DNA of 64,000 nt, from assembly GCF_001482405.1 (NCBI RefSeq), contig NZ_LPXO01000006.1, forward strand, positions 62,001-126,000, given 5' to 3'. The DNA is from Pseudoponticoccus marisrubri (GTDB lineage Bacteria; Pseudomonadota; Alphaproteobacteria; Rhodobacterales; Rhodobacteraceae). The notes below the pieces were generated by a model. That model saw only the letters and a list, made by a program, of their open reading frames with translations. It was not told the DNA's origin and searched no databases. The position numbers and the translations under genes are program-made. Below are positions 8,622 through 16,210 of the stretch, piece by piece; positions within the stretch are counted from its first letter, which is position 1; every line of letters starts with the position of its first letter.

Positions 8622-8839
8622 CACGCGGGCCGGTCCAGGGCAGAGAGGACATCTGTTCCTTATGGCGCGGGCGTCAGCCCGGGCCGCGCCCGACCCTCCC
8701 CCCGGGAGGGCGCATTGGCGAAGTCGTATCCCGCACGCCCGACATGTGCGCTTTCGAGCACAGCGCCCCGACCGACCCCCGCAAAGCGCCCACCCAGGCT
8801 CGGGCGCGTCCCTTCGCGCCTGCCTCTCCCGTCAGCGCC
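8622..8839. other. Intergenic region between convergent genes, with GC-rich palindrome
   Basis: No gene seen. The stretch contains the 17-nt palindrome CCCTCCC-CCC-GGGAGGG (8694-8710), preceded by a GC-rich imperfect repeat (GGCGCGGGC/GCCCGGGCC, about 8664-8688). There is no T-run, so it is at best a weak bidirectional terminator between dnaE2 and the ycaQ-like gene. I looked here for a frameshifted DnaE2 OB-fold and found no matching peptide in any frame. Confidence 0.4.
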
Positions 8840-10042
8840 TCACGGCAGGCGCAGCCAGCCCGGTGCCCAGCGGACCTCTTCCAGCCCGGCAAAGCGCGCC
8901 ACGCGGGCCAGTTCCGCCTCCAGCCGCGCCTGCCGCCCCTCGCCCCAGCGCACGCCCCGTTCGGGCCAGAGCGCGGTGACATCCAGCGCGCCATCCGCGC
9001 GGTTGGCCACCATGTCGATACGCCCGACCAGCCGGTCGCCCTCCAGCAGCGGGAAGACGTAGTAGCCGTAGCGCCGCTTCTCGGCCGGGGTGAAGATCTC
9101 GATCCGGTAGTGAAAGCCGAACAGCCGCTCGGCCCGTGCGCGATCGCGCAAGACGGGATCGAAGGGGCTGAGCACGCGCATCCGGCCCGGCGGGCGCGGC
9201 GCCGCCTCGGCCCGCTCGCGCAGGAAGGGGAAGGCAAAGGCCCGGCGCAGGCTGCCATCGACCAGTTCGATCTCGACCGGCTCGATGCGCCCCGCCGCCT
9301 GCGCCCTCTCGCACCACGCGCGCACCTCGGCCGGGCGCAGCGTGTCCCAGAAGGCCGCGATCTCGCCATGCGTGGCAAAGCCCAGCCGCTCCAGCGCCGC
9401 GCGACACAGCCAGTCCACCGCCTCGCCATCCGAGGGACGCTGCGCGCGCAGCGGCTCGGGGATCACCCGCTCGCTCAGGTCATAGACCTTGCGGAACGCC
9501 TCGCGCCGGCTGACGGCCAGCCGCCCGGTGCGCCACAGGTATTCCAGCGCGGTCTTGGAGGGGTGCCAGTCCCACCAGCCGCCCGAGCGGCGCTCCTCGC
9601 CCTCGCCCACCTCGGCCGAGGAACAGGGCCCCTCGGTCTCGATCTGTGCCAGCACCGCGTCGATCTTCTCGGCAAAGCCCTCGCGGCGCCACTTCTCCCA
9701 GCGCGGCTGCAGCCGCGCGCGGTCCCGGTCGAAGCGCAGGTGCCAGTAGGGGTAGAATCCCATCGGGATCACCGCCGCGTCATGGGTCCAGTGCTCGAAC
9801 AGCGCGCGGTCACGCTCGACCAGCGGGCGCAGGTTGGCGGGGCGGTAACTCTGCCGCCGGGCAAAGAGGATCATGTGATGCGCGCGCTCGACCGTGCGCA
9901 CGCTGTCCACCTGAACGAAGCCCAGCCGCCCGATCAGCGCCGCCAGCGCATCGCCCCTGGCCGGCCCGGCGGGCGGCTCGCCCAGGGCATGGACGTGCAG
10001 GAACAGCCGGCGGGCAAGCGCATTGTCCAGCCGGACCGTCAC
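8840..10042 (-). CDS. Winged-helix DNA glycosylase of the YcaQ/AlkX (HTH_42) family
   Basis: A 400-residue member of the YcaQ family, which excises bulky or crosslinked N7-alkylguanine lesions. The catalytic QxD motif is present in GFVQVDSVRTVERAHH (about Gln43/Asp45), the form seen in YcaQ/AlkX rather than the QxQ of AZL-type AlkZ. Further family blocks are FEHWTHDAAVIPM, YLWRTGRLAVSRR and the C-terminal barrel LSPFDPVLRDRARAERLFGF. The GTG at 10042 lies 4 nt after the stop of the upstream LacI regulator, so the two are probably co-transcribed. The gene converges with the SOS-controlled dnaE2, giving a small DNA-repair neighbourhood, but no LexA box precedes it. Confidence 0.88.
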   Translation of the reverse strand: MTVRLDNALARRLFLHVHALGEPPAGPARGDALAALIGRLGFVQVDSVRTVERAHHMILFARRQSYRPANLRPLVERDRALFEHWTHDAAVIPMGFYPYWHLRFDRDRARLQPRWEKWRREGFAEKIDAVLAQIETEGPCSSAEVGEGEERRSGGWWDWHPSKTALEYLWRTGRLAVSRREAFRKVYDLSERVIPEPLRAQRPSDGEAVDWLCRAALERLGFATHGEIAAFWDTLRPAEVRAWCERAQAAGRIEPVEIELVDGSLRRAFAFPFLRERAEAAPRPPGRMRVLSPFDPVLRDRARAERLFGFHYRIEIFTPAEKRRYGYYVFPLLEGDRLVGRIDMVANRADGALDVTALWPERGVRWGEGRQARLEAELARVARFAGLEEVRWAPGWLRLP

Positions 10043-10046
10043 CCGG

Positions 10047-11072
10047 TCAGCGGCGCTTGAGCGTGTCGCCGTAGGAAATGCGCGGGGCCAGTTCGATCAC
10101 GCGCTCGACCTCGGCCTCGGGATCCTCGACCCGGGCCGAGATGATCTGCGCCGCCTTGGTGCCGATCTCGGTCCGGCAGGCATCCATCGTCGCCAGCTGC
10201 CGCGGCAGCCCCTGCAGCAGCTCGACCCCGTTGAACCCGGCCAGACCCACCTGCCCGGGGATGTCGACCCCGGCATCCATCAGGTGCAGCAGCCCGCCCG
10301 CGGCGATCATGTCATTGGAGTAGTAGAGAAAATCCAGCTCGGGCTCGCGCTCGAGGATCGTCTTGGTCATCTCGCGCCCCTTGGCCAGCGCCGAGCCGCC
10401 CGAGTAGAATTCCTGGTCCATCACCTCGACGCCCTCCTTGGCCAGCGCCTCGGTGAACCCCTCGAACCGTTTCCGCGCGCGGTGATCCAGCGGCATCTTG
10501 GTGCCCAGGAAGCCGATGTTCTGATACCCCTGCTTGAGGATCGCGCGCGCCATCTCGCGCCCGGCGCGGCGATGGCTGATGCCGACCGCGCAATCCACCG
10601 GCGTGCCGTCGGTGTCCATGATCTCGACCACCGGGATGCCGCTGGCCTTCATCATCGCCTTCGAGGCATCCGTGTGCTCCAGCCCCGCGATGATCACCCC
10701 CGAGGGCCGCCAGGACAGCATCTCGTAGAGCACGCGCTCTTCCTTCTCGGGCATGTAATCGGTCACGCCCACCACCGGTTGAAGGTCGGTCTCCTCCAGC
10801 ACGGCCGAGATGCCCGACATGACCTCGGGGAACACCATGTTGCGCAGGCTGGGGATGATCACCGCCACGAGGTTCACCCGCTGGCTGGCCAGCGCGCCCG
10901 CGATCTTGTTGGGCACGTAGCCCAGCGCCTTGGCCGCCTCCATGACCTTCTCGCGCGTCGCCTGACTGACATCGCCACGGTTGCGCAGCACGCGGCTGAC
11001 AGTCATTTCCGAGACGCCAGACGCCTCGGAGACATCGCGAAGGGTCAGCGGGCGGGGATCGTCGGAAGACAC
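10047..11072 (-). CDS. LacI-family transcriptional regulator (gluconate-type)
   Basis: The N-terminal LacI helix-turn-helix reads TLRDVSEASGVSEMTVSRVLRN, with hinge VMEAAKALGYVPNKIAGALA, followed by the periplasmic-binding-protein-like sensor domain. It has 341 residues, the usual size. I chose GTG at 11072 because AAGGAG lies 9 nt upstream; the frame stays open to 11222 without an SD. The sequence most resembles GntR-type regulators of sugar-acid metabolism, but no sugar operon lies nearby. The only co-oriented gene is the downstream DNA glycosylase, so it probably acts elsewhere. Confidence 0.88.
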   Translation of the reverse strand: MSSDDPRPLTLRDVSEASGVSEMTVSRVLRNRGDVSQATREKVMEAAKALGYVPNKIAGALASQRVNLVAVIIPSLRNMVFPEVMSGISAVLEETDLQPVVGVTDYMPEKEERVLYEMLSWRPSGVIIAGLEHTDASKAMMKASGIPVVEIMDTDGTPVDCAVGISHRRAGREMARAILKQGYQNIGFLGTKMPLDHRARKRFEGFTEALAKEGVEVMDQEFYSGGSALAKGREMTKTILEREPELDFLYYSNDMIAAGGLLHLMDAGVDIPGQVGLAGFNGVELLQGLPRQLATMDACRTEIGTKAAQIISARVEDPEAEVERVIELAPRISYGDTLKRR

Positions 11073-11206
11073 GGCGGGCAGCTCCTTTTCGGAAAGTCCC
11101 TGCAAGATAGGCGGCTTGCCCCCCGATGCGCAAGGCCACGCAGGCGATGGCGGCCATGTCTTCGGGGCGGGGTGGGGACTGGCTGGCAATTGAGCGTCGC
11201 GGGAGG

Positions 11207-11221
11207 CACCGACAGGTAACA
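11207..11221 (-). promoter_or_regulatory. Possible LacI/GntR-type half operator upstream of the lacI-family gene
   Basis: On the minus strand the bases read TGTTACCTGTCGGTG. The left half TGTTACC matches one arm of the classical gluconate-regulator operator, but the right half is poor. It lies about 135 nt upstream of the regulator start and could serve autoregulation. This is a weak match by eye. Confidence 0.2.
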
Positions 11222-11275
11222 CCCATGCGCGCGGTCATTCGAGGCCCGCCGACGCGGGATGGCCAGGCGCCGCCC

Positions 11276-11980
11276 TCACACCACCTCGATCACCGACTTG
11301 TCGATGGCCAGCACGTAGCCGCGGCGGGCGATGTTCTTGACGAGCAGTTCGCTGACGATCTGGTTGCCCAGGCCGTCGCGCAGGCGCTTGATGCGGGTGG
11401 CGCCGGCGGCCTCGTCGCAATCGGCCTCGGCGCGGCCCGAGATCACCGCCTCGATCTGGCTGCCCGAGAGCATCTCGTCATCCAGGCGCGCCTCGGCCAG
11501 CACCGACAGCGTCTCCATCATCGCGTCGGTCAGCTTGAACCCCATCGTGTTGAGGTAGACCGTGTTCTCGTCGCGCGAGATGATGAGCGAGTTCACCTCG
11601 ATGCCCGAGCGCTCGATCTGGGCCATGCGGCGGTTCAGCGCCACCAGCATCACCAGGAAGACCAGCGCCGCCACCAGCATCGCGGCCGAGAAGACCAGCA
11701 GCACGAAGATCACCATCCGGTAGCCCGACAGCACGTCGGCAAAGGCCGTGCCCGACTGGGCGAGGATCTCGAGCAGCTTGATCTCGGCCTGGCTGGTCAG
11801 GCTGGCATTCTCGACGAAGATCCGCTCGACCCGCGCGTTGAACGCGTTGGCATCGGGCAGGGTCAGCATCAGCAGCGCGCCGGCGAGCACCAGGATCGCC
11901 ACGATGGCGGCGATGCCCAGCGCGACGATGCGGGTGCCGGAGCGGCGGCTTTCAGAAGCGGAGATAGTAGGGACCGGCAT
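11276..11980 (-). CDS. Membrane-anchored winged-helix protein (N-terminal TM hairpin, C-terminal wHTH)
   Basis: A 234-residue protein with two membrane helices (about 18-40 and 89-113) enclosing a ~48-residue periplasmic loop, followed by a soluble C-terminal domain. The last ~100 residues follow the OmpR/PhoB winged-helix pattern: LTDAMMETLSVLAE, then SQIEAVISG, then RIKRLRDGLGN and IARRGYVLAID. The topology is the reverse of ToxR/CadC, where the DNA-binding domain is N-terminal. The ATG at 11980 is preferred over a TTG at 11986. It overlaps the end of the upstream secreted-protein gene by 29 nt, so the two are translationally coupled. Function is unknown; sensing envelope state to control transcription is an inference. 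Confidence 0.75.
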   Translation of the reverse strand: MPVPTISASESRRSGTRIVALGIAAIVAILVLAGALLMLTLPDANAFNARVERIFVENASLTSQAEIKLLEILAQSGTAFADVLSGYRMVIFVLLVFSAAMLVAALVFLVMLVALNRRMAQIERSGIEVNSLIISRDENTVYLNTMGFKLTDAMMETLSVLAEARLDDEMLSGSQIEAVISGRAEADCDEAAGATRIKRLRDGLGNQIVSELLVKNIARRGYVLAIDKSVIEVV

Positions 11981-12242
11981 TGGCAATCATCTGGCTGGAG
12001 GGGGGCGTGGTGGACAGGCCGGTCACCGTCAGAAGCGTCCACCCCCCGGCGGCCACGCGGTCGGCGGCGATCTGCTGCGCGGCATTGGCCGAGGGGCAGC
12101 TGCCCCCGATCGCGAGGATGCCGTAATGCAGCCGCAGGGGGCTGTCCTGCTTGGCCTTGTACTCGACATAGCAGTCAGCCGCGGCCGCACCGGGCTGAGC
12201 CAGCGCCAGCGCGAGGAGGAGGGAGAAGAGGATCTGTTTCAT
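11952..12242 (-). CDS. Small secreted protein, partner of the membrane winged-helix protein
   Basis: A 96-residue protein with a clear Sec signal peptide (MKQILFSLLLALALAQPGAA, cleavage near AAA-DC). The mature part of ~74 residues carries two cysteines (CYVEY and GSCPS), which could form one disulfide, and ends in GPYYLRF. I do not recognise a named family. It is the first gene of a two-gene unit, its 3' end overlapping the membrane winged-helix gene. A perfect 16-bp palindrome lies 18 nt before its start codon. The pairing suggests a periplasmic component sensed by the membrane regulator, or one that modulates it, but nothing in the sequence proves this. Confidence 0.7.
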   Translation of the reverse strand: MKQILFSLLLALALAQPGAAAADCYVEYKAKQDSPLRLHYGILAIGGSCPSANAAQQIAADRVAAGGWTLLTVTGLSTTPPSSQMIANAGPYYLRF

Positions 12243-12259
12243 GCGGCCAATCTGGTGGG

Positions 12260-12275
12260 GTCTTTCCGGAAAGAC
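12260..12275. promoter_or_regulatory. Perfect 16-bp palindrome upstream of the secreted-protein gene
   Basis: GTCTTTCCGGAAAGAC is fully self-complementary with no spacer. It sits 18-33 nt before the start codon at 12242, in the region between divergent genes. The position and symmetry suggest a dimeric regulator operator. Confidence 0.45.
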
Positions 12276-12303
12276 AATAACGGCAGGCAGTTGCGCGGCT
12301 GTT

Positions 12304-12341
12304 ATCGGATAGCGGCACGACAGGCCGGGTCGCTATCCGAT
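12304..12341. promoter_or_regulatory. Perfect 11-bp inverted repeat in the divergent intergenic region
   Basis: ATCGGATAGCG (12304-12314) and CGCTATCCGAT (12331-12341) are exact reverse complements around a 16-nt loop. There is no T-run, so a terminator is unlikely. It may be a two-half-site operator or a structured 5' leader for one of the flanking divergent genes. Confidence 0.45.
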
Positions 12342-12473
12342 GACCTCGGGCGGATATTGCCCGATTCCGCGCCCGGCGGACAGTCTGGTTTCACCGACCC
12401 CGGGACGGCCCCGAAGACAGGCCCGGCCCGCGACCCGACCGCACGCCCACCCGCGTCCGAAAGGAGACCGATC

Positions 12474-12911
12474 ATGTTGCGACACCCGCTCGCCCGCCTG
12501 CTGGCCGCCACGACCGTGGCCGCCACGCTCGCCGCCGCCCCGGCCCGCGCCGAAGACGACACGCTGAGGACGCTGGCCGGCGTCGCGGCCACCGCGCTCG
12601 TGCTGGGGGCGATCCTCGATCATGTGCAGGACGGCACGGTCGAGGCGCATCACACCGGCCGCAAGCACCACCATTACGGCGCCCGGAAGGGGTGGCACCG
12701 GCCCGCCCTGCCCCGCCATTGCATCCGCGCCGTGGGCCGGCACAAGACATGGCACGTGCTGGGCGGGCGCTGCCTGAAGCGGCACTACCCTGCCGCGCAC
12801 CTGCTGCCCAAACGTTGCGCCCTGCGCGCCTGGCACAAGGGCCGGCACCGCACGGTCTACCGGATCGGCTGCCTGCGCCATAGCGGCTTTGTCCTGACCC
12901 GCCGGCACTGA
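12474..12911 (+). CDS. His/Arg-rich exported protein
   Basis: A 145-residue protein with a signal peptide (MLRHPLARLLAATTVAATLA, cleavage near ARA-ED). A short hydrophobic stretch (LAGVAATALVLGAIL) follows. The rest is very basic, with many His, Arg and Trp residues and four cysteines (HCIRAVG, RCLKRH, RCALRAW, GCLRH). The H-H-x-x-R-K-H-H-H stretch near residue 63 could bind metal. AAGGAG lies 7 nt before the ATG, supporting the start. Short basic exported proteins of this kind occur in Rhodobacteraceae, but I know no function for them. It is transcribed away from the secreted/winged-helix pair. Confidence 0.75.
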   Translation: MLRHPLARLLAATTVAATLAAAPARAEDDTLRTLAGVAATALVLGAILDHVQDGTVEAHHTGRKHHHYGARKGWHRPALPRHCIRAVGRHKTWHVLGGRCLKRHYPAAHLLPKRCALRAWHKGRHRTVYRIGCLRHSGFVLTRRH

Positions 12912-13065
12912 GCCCCCTTCGCCTTCGAGCAGTCCGGCGGTCAACGCCGGCCCGGGGGATGCCCCGCCCCCGACCGCAGGGGTCCCGGCAACGGGGCCCC
13001 TGCGCGCCGTCCGAATGGCCCGGGGGCATGGACAGGCGGCCCCGGCGTGACTATCTACAGCGGCC

Positions 13066-13542
13066 ATGGCCAAGACACCCAAGACAAACCCGAACTACAA
13101 GGTGATCGCCGAGAACCGGCGCGCGCGCTTCGATTACGCGATCGAAGACGATCTGGAATGCGGGATCGTGCTGGAAGGGTCCGAGGTGAAGTCGCTGCGC
13201 CAGAACACCTCGAACATCGCCGAGAGCTATGCCGCGGTCGAGAATGGCGAGCTGTGGCTGGTCAATGCCTATATCGCGCCTTACGAGCAGGCCATGTTCG
13301 GCCATGACGACCGGCGGCGGCGCAAGCTGCTCTGCTCCAAGCGCGAGCTGGCCCGGCTGTGGAACGAGACCCAGCGCAAGGGCATGACGCTTGTCCCGCT
13401 GGTGCTCTATTTCAACCACAAGGGCATCGCCAAGATCAAGATCGGCATCGCCAAGGGCAAGAAGACGGTGGACAAGCGCGCCACCGAGGCCAAGCGCGAC
13501 TGGAACCGCCAGAAACAGCGCCTGCTGAAAGAGCGCGGCTGA
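13066..13542 (+). CDS. smpB: SsrA-binding protein SmpB
   Basis: Binds the tRNA-like domain of tmRNA and brings it to stalled ribosomes for trans-translation. The 158-residue sequence has the canonical OB-barrel blocks: [27 protein letters not shown] begins the fold, then YIAPYEQ and RKLLCSKRE. The basic tail [28 protein letters not shown] folds into a helix in the decoding centre. It appears to be a single-gene unit. No tmRNA gene is visible nearby. Confidence 0.96.
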   Translation: MAKTPKTNPNYKVIAENRRARFDYAIEDDLECGIVLEGSEVKSLRQNTSNIAESYAAVENGELWLVNAYIAPYEQAMFGHDDRRRRKLLCSKRELARLWNETQRKGMTLVPLVLYFNHKGIAKIKIGIAKGKKTVDKRATEAKRDWNRQKQRLLKERG

Positions 13543-13642
13543 GGGGAAACCGCCGCGCGGCTTCCCGTTACGTGGCCCGGCCAAGCCCGCTATCCCTGAC
13601 CGCGTGCCGGCACGGACCGGCGCGTCATGCGGGGGACGCGGT

Positions 13643-13909
13643 TTGGACATTCTGCCCTTGATCATCCAGTTCATCGCGGGGCTGCTGGCCGGCGGGCTGG
13701 CCAGCCGGCATGTGGACCCCGTGGGCGGCGATCTGCTGCTGGGCGCGGCCTTCGGTGCGGCGGGTGGCGTCTGCGCCGGTGTCCTTCCCGGGCTGGGCGG
13801 GGGCGCGGTGTCGCTGCTCGGCGCGGTTGCCACGGTGCTCTGGGCCGGGCTGGGCGGCGCGCTGCTGGGTGCCGCGGGCGCGCGGCTGCGGATCCTCGTG
13901 ACCCGCTAG
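13643..13909 (+). CDS. Small Gly/Ala-rich membrane protein
   Basis: About 88 residues if started at the TTG at 13643 (LDILPLIIQFIAGLLAGGLA); a GTG at 13604 in frame is an alternative. It consists almost wholly of two or three hydrophobic helices with many glycines (GGLASRHVDPVGGDLLLGAAFGAAGG), which suggests tight helix packing. It ends with a basic tail (ARLRILVTR). I cannot assign a family. It lies between smpB and the sulfurtransferase gene, with weak SD support, so the start is uncertain. Confidence 0.5.
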   Translation: MDILPLIIQFIAGLLAGGLASRHVDPVGGDLLLGAAFGAAGGVCAGVLPGLGGGAVSLLGAVATVLWAGLGGALLGAAGARLRILVTR

Positions 13910-14019
13910 CCGCGGGCGATCAAGGCCCGTTTGCGGCCGCCAGGATGCGCCTTGGCTTGCAAGCCGCCGTCCCGGCGCATAAGCACATGGCATCCATGAG
14001 CGACGACCGGGGTGAGAGC

Positions 14020-14877
14020 ATGGCCGCAGACGATCCGAAAACGCTGGTTTCGACCGGGTGGCTGGCGCAGCATCTCAAGGACCCCGACCTGCGCATCCTC
14101 GATGCCAGCTGGTACCTGCCCGAGGCCGCGCGCGACCCCAAGGCCGAATACGCGGCGGCGCATATCCCCGGGGCCCGGTTCTTCGACATCGACGAGATCG
14201 CCGATCTGCGCTCGGACCTGCCGCACATGGCGCCGCCGGTCGAGAAGTTCATGTCGCGCATGCGCGCCATGGGCGTGGGCGACGGCCACCAGGTCGTGGT
14301 CTATGACGGGGCCGGGCTGATGTCGGCGGCGCGCGTCTGGTGGACCTTCAAGCTGATGGGCCATGACGACGTGGCGGTGCTGGATGGCGGCTTTCCCAAG
14401 TGGCAGGCCGAGGGCCGCCCGGTCGAGGACATGGCCCCCATGGTGCGCGACCGCCACATGACGGTGCGCCGGCAGAACCACCTGGTCCGGGATGTCACGC
14501 AGGTCTCGGCCGCCGCCAAGCTGCGCGATGTCGAGATCCTCGATGCCCGCAGTGCCCCGCGCTTCCGCGGCGAGGCGCCCGAGCCGCGCGAGGGGTTGCG
14601 CAGCGGGCACATTCCCGGCTCGCGCAACGTGCCCTTCCGCACCCTGCTGGAGGAGGACGGCACGATGAAGACGGCCGAGGATCTGCGCGCCGCCTTTGCC
14701 GCCGCCGGGGTCGATCTGGACCGGCCCGCGATCACCACCTGCGGCTCGGGCGTGACCGCCGCGATCCTGAACCTCGCGCTCGAACGGCTCGGCAAGACGG
14801 ATCATTCCCTTTATGACGGGTCCTGGGCGGAATGGGGCGCCTTCCCGACCCTGCCCATCGCAACCGGAGACGACTGA
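14020..14877 (+). CDS. sseA: 3-mercaptopyruvate sulfurtransferase (two-domain rhodanese)
   Basis: Transfers sulfur from 3-mercaptopyruvate to an acceptor. It has tandem rhodanese domains, the first with LRILDASWYLPE and HIPGARFFDID, the second with ILDARSAPRFRGE and HIPGSRNVPF. The catalytic loop CGSGVTA (Cys241) is the 3-mercaptopyruvate form, as opposed to CRKGVT of thiosulfate sulfurtransferase. The start at 14020 gives 285 residues; in-frame ATGs at 13987 and 13996 would add 8-11 residues. Its stop overlaps the start of the aminotransferase gene, which could supply 3-mercaptopyruvate by transaminating cysteine. Confidence 0.9.
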   Translation: MAADDPKTLVSTGWLAQHLKDPDLRILDASWYLPEAARDPKAEYAAAHIPGARFFDIDEIADLRSDLPHMAPPVEKFMSRMRAMGVGDGHQVVVYDGAGLMSAARVWWTFKLMGHDDVAVLDGGFPKWQAEGRPVEDMAPMVRDRHMTVRRQNHLVRDVTQVSAAAKLRDVEILDARSAPRFRGEAPEPREGLRSGHIPGSRNVPFRTLLEEDGTMKTAEDLRAAFAAAGVDLDRPAITTCGSGVTAAILNLALERLGKTDHSLYDGSWAEWGAFPTLPIATGDD

Positions 14878-16061
14878 TGTTCGAACATCTCAAGGAACAG
14901 CCCGCCGACAAGATCCTCGCGCTGATGGAGGCCTTCAAGGCCGACCCGCGTGACAACAAGATCGACCTCGGCGTCGGCGTCTACAAGGATGCCGACGGCA
15001 ACACGCCGATCATGGCCGCCATCAAGCAGGCCGAAAAGCAGCTCTGGGAGGCCGAGACCACCAAGTCCTATACCGGGCTGGCCGGCGATCCCGGCTTTGC
15101 CGACGCCATGGTGTCGCTGATCCTGGGCGAGGCGGTGCCGCGCGACACGGTGGCCGCGGCCGCGACGCCCGGCGGCACGGGCGCGGTGCGGCAGGCCTTC
15201 GACCTGGTGCGCATGGCCAACCCCAAGGCGCGCATCTTCGTCAGCGACCCGACCTGGCCCAACCACCTGTCGATCCTCAAGCACATGGGCATCGAGACCG
15301 TGGCCTACCGCTATTTCGACAACGAGACGCGGGCGGTGGATTTCGACGGCATGATGGCCGATCTGGCGCAGGTGACCGGCGATGACGTGGTGCTGCTGCA
15401 TGGCTGCTGCCACAACCCCACCGGCGCGAACCTGAACCTGTCGCAATGGCGCGAGGTCGTGGCGCTGCTGAACGACAAGGGCGCGCTGCCCATGATCGAC
15501 ATCGCGTACCAGGGCTTCGGCGACGGGCTGGAAGAGGATGCGGCCGGCGTGCGGCTGGTCGCCTCGGAGACGCCGGAATGCCTGATCGCGGCCTCCTGCT
15601 CGAAGAATTTCGGCATCTACCGCGAACGCACCGGGCTGCTGATGGCGGTGGCGCGAGACGCGGACGGGCGCAAGCTCAACCAGGGCACGCTGAACTATCT
15701 CAACCGGCAGAACTATTCCTTCCCGCCCGATCACGGCGCGCGGCTGGTGACCATGGTGCTGAGCGATGCCGAGCTGCGCGCCAGCTGGCAAGCCGAGCTG
15801 GAAGAGATGCGCACCGGCATGCTGGCCCTGCGCGAGCAGCTGGCCACCGAGCTGCAGCGCCTGTCGGGATCGGACCGGTTCGGTTTCCTCGCCCAGCATC
15901 GCGGCATGTTCTCGCGGCTGGGGGCAACGCCCGAGCAGGTGGCGCGGATGCGTGAGGATCACGGCGTGTACATGGTGGGCGATTCCCGGCTGAACATCGC
16001 CGGTCTGAACCGCAACTCGGTCCCGATCCTGGCCGAGGCGATCGTGAAGACCGGGATCTGA
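14877..16061 (+). CDS. Aspartate/aromatic amino acid aminotransferase (class I, PLP)
   Basis: A 394-residue class I aminotransferase of the AspC/TyrB group. Diagnostic blocks are KIDLGVGVYKDADGNTPI, LHGCCHNPTGANL (PLP-ring Asn) and CSKNFGIYRERTG, which holds the Schiff-base lysine. An arginine near the C-terminus (SRLNIAGLN) binds the substrate carboxylate. Aspartate, glutamate and aromatic acids are likely substrates. Enzymes of this group also transaminate cysteine to 3-mercaptopyruvate. The 1-nt overlap with the sulfurtransferase gene points to translational coupling and makes cysteine a plausible in vivo substrate. It is followed by a hairpin that probably ends the transcript. Confidence 0.9.
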   Translation: MFEHLKEQPADKILALMEAFKADPRDNKIDLGVGVYKDADGNTPIMAAIKQAEKQLWEAETTKSYTGLAGDPGFADAMVSLILGEAVPRDTVAAAATPGGTGAVRQAFDLVRMANPKARIFVSDPTWPNHLSILKHMGIETVAYRYFDNETRAVDFDGMMADLAQVTGDDVVLLHGCCHNPTGANLNLSQWREVVALLNDKGALPMIDIAYQGFGDGLEEDAAGVRLVASETPECLIAASCSKNFGIYRERTGLLMAVARDADGRKLNQGTLNYLNRQNYSFPPDHGARLVTMVLSDAELRASWQAELEEMRTGMLALREQLATELQRLSGSDRFGFLAQHRGMFSRLGATPEQVARMREDHGVYMVGDSRLNIAGLNRNSVPILAEAIVKTGI

Positions 16062-16070
16062 TCCAAAGGG

Positions 16071-16096
16071 GCGGGCCGTGCCGGCCCGCTCTGCTT
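16071..16096 (+). terminator. Probable intrinsic terminator of the sseA-aminotransferase unit
   Basis: GCGGGCC (16071-16077), a 5-nt loop and GGCCCGC (16083-16089) form a 7-bp stem 9 nt after the stop. It is followed by TCTGCTTG, which is only moderately T-rich. Confidence 0.55.
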
Positions 16097-16210
16097 GCCT
16101 CGTCCTCGGCCCTGCGGCCTCGGCCTCGCGCCCGTGGGACCGTGACGCACCGGATGCGCGGCGGGGCCGGTGGCACGGGTCGGATCCGCCAATGTCCGGA
16201 GCGCCGTGCC

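Noticed and set aside
5481-8624. A 1,047-codon minus-strand open frame opposite dnaE2
   Set aside because: Composition is biased and repetitive with no domain motif, while the plus strand encodes intact DnaE2 motifs. Antisense shadow.
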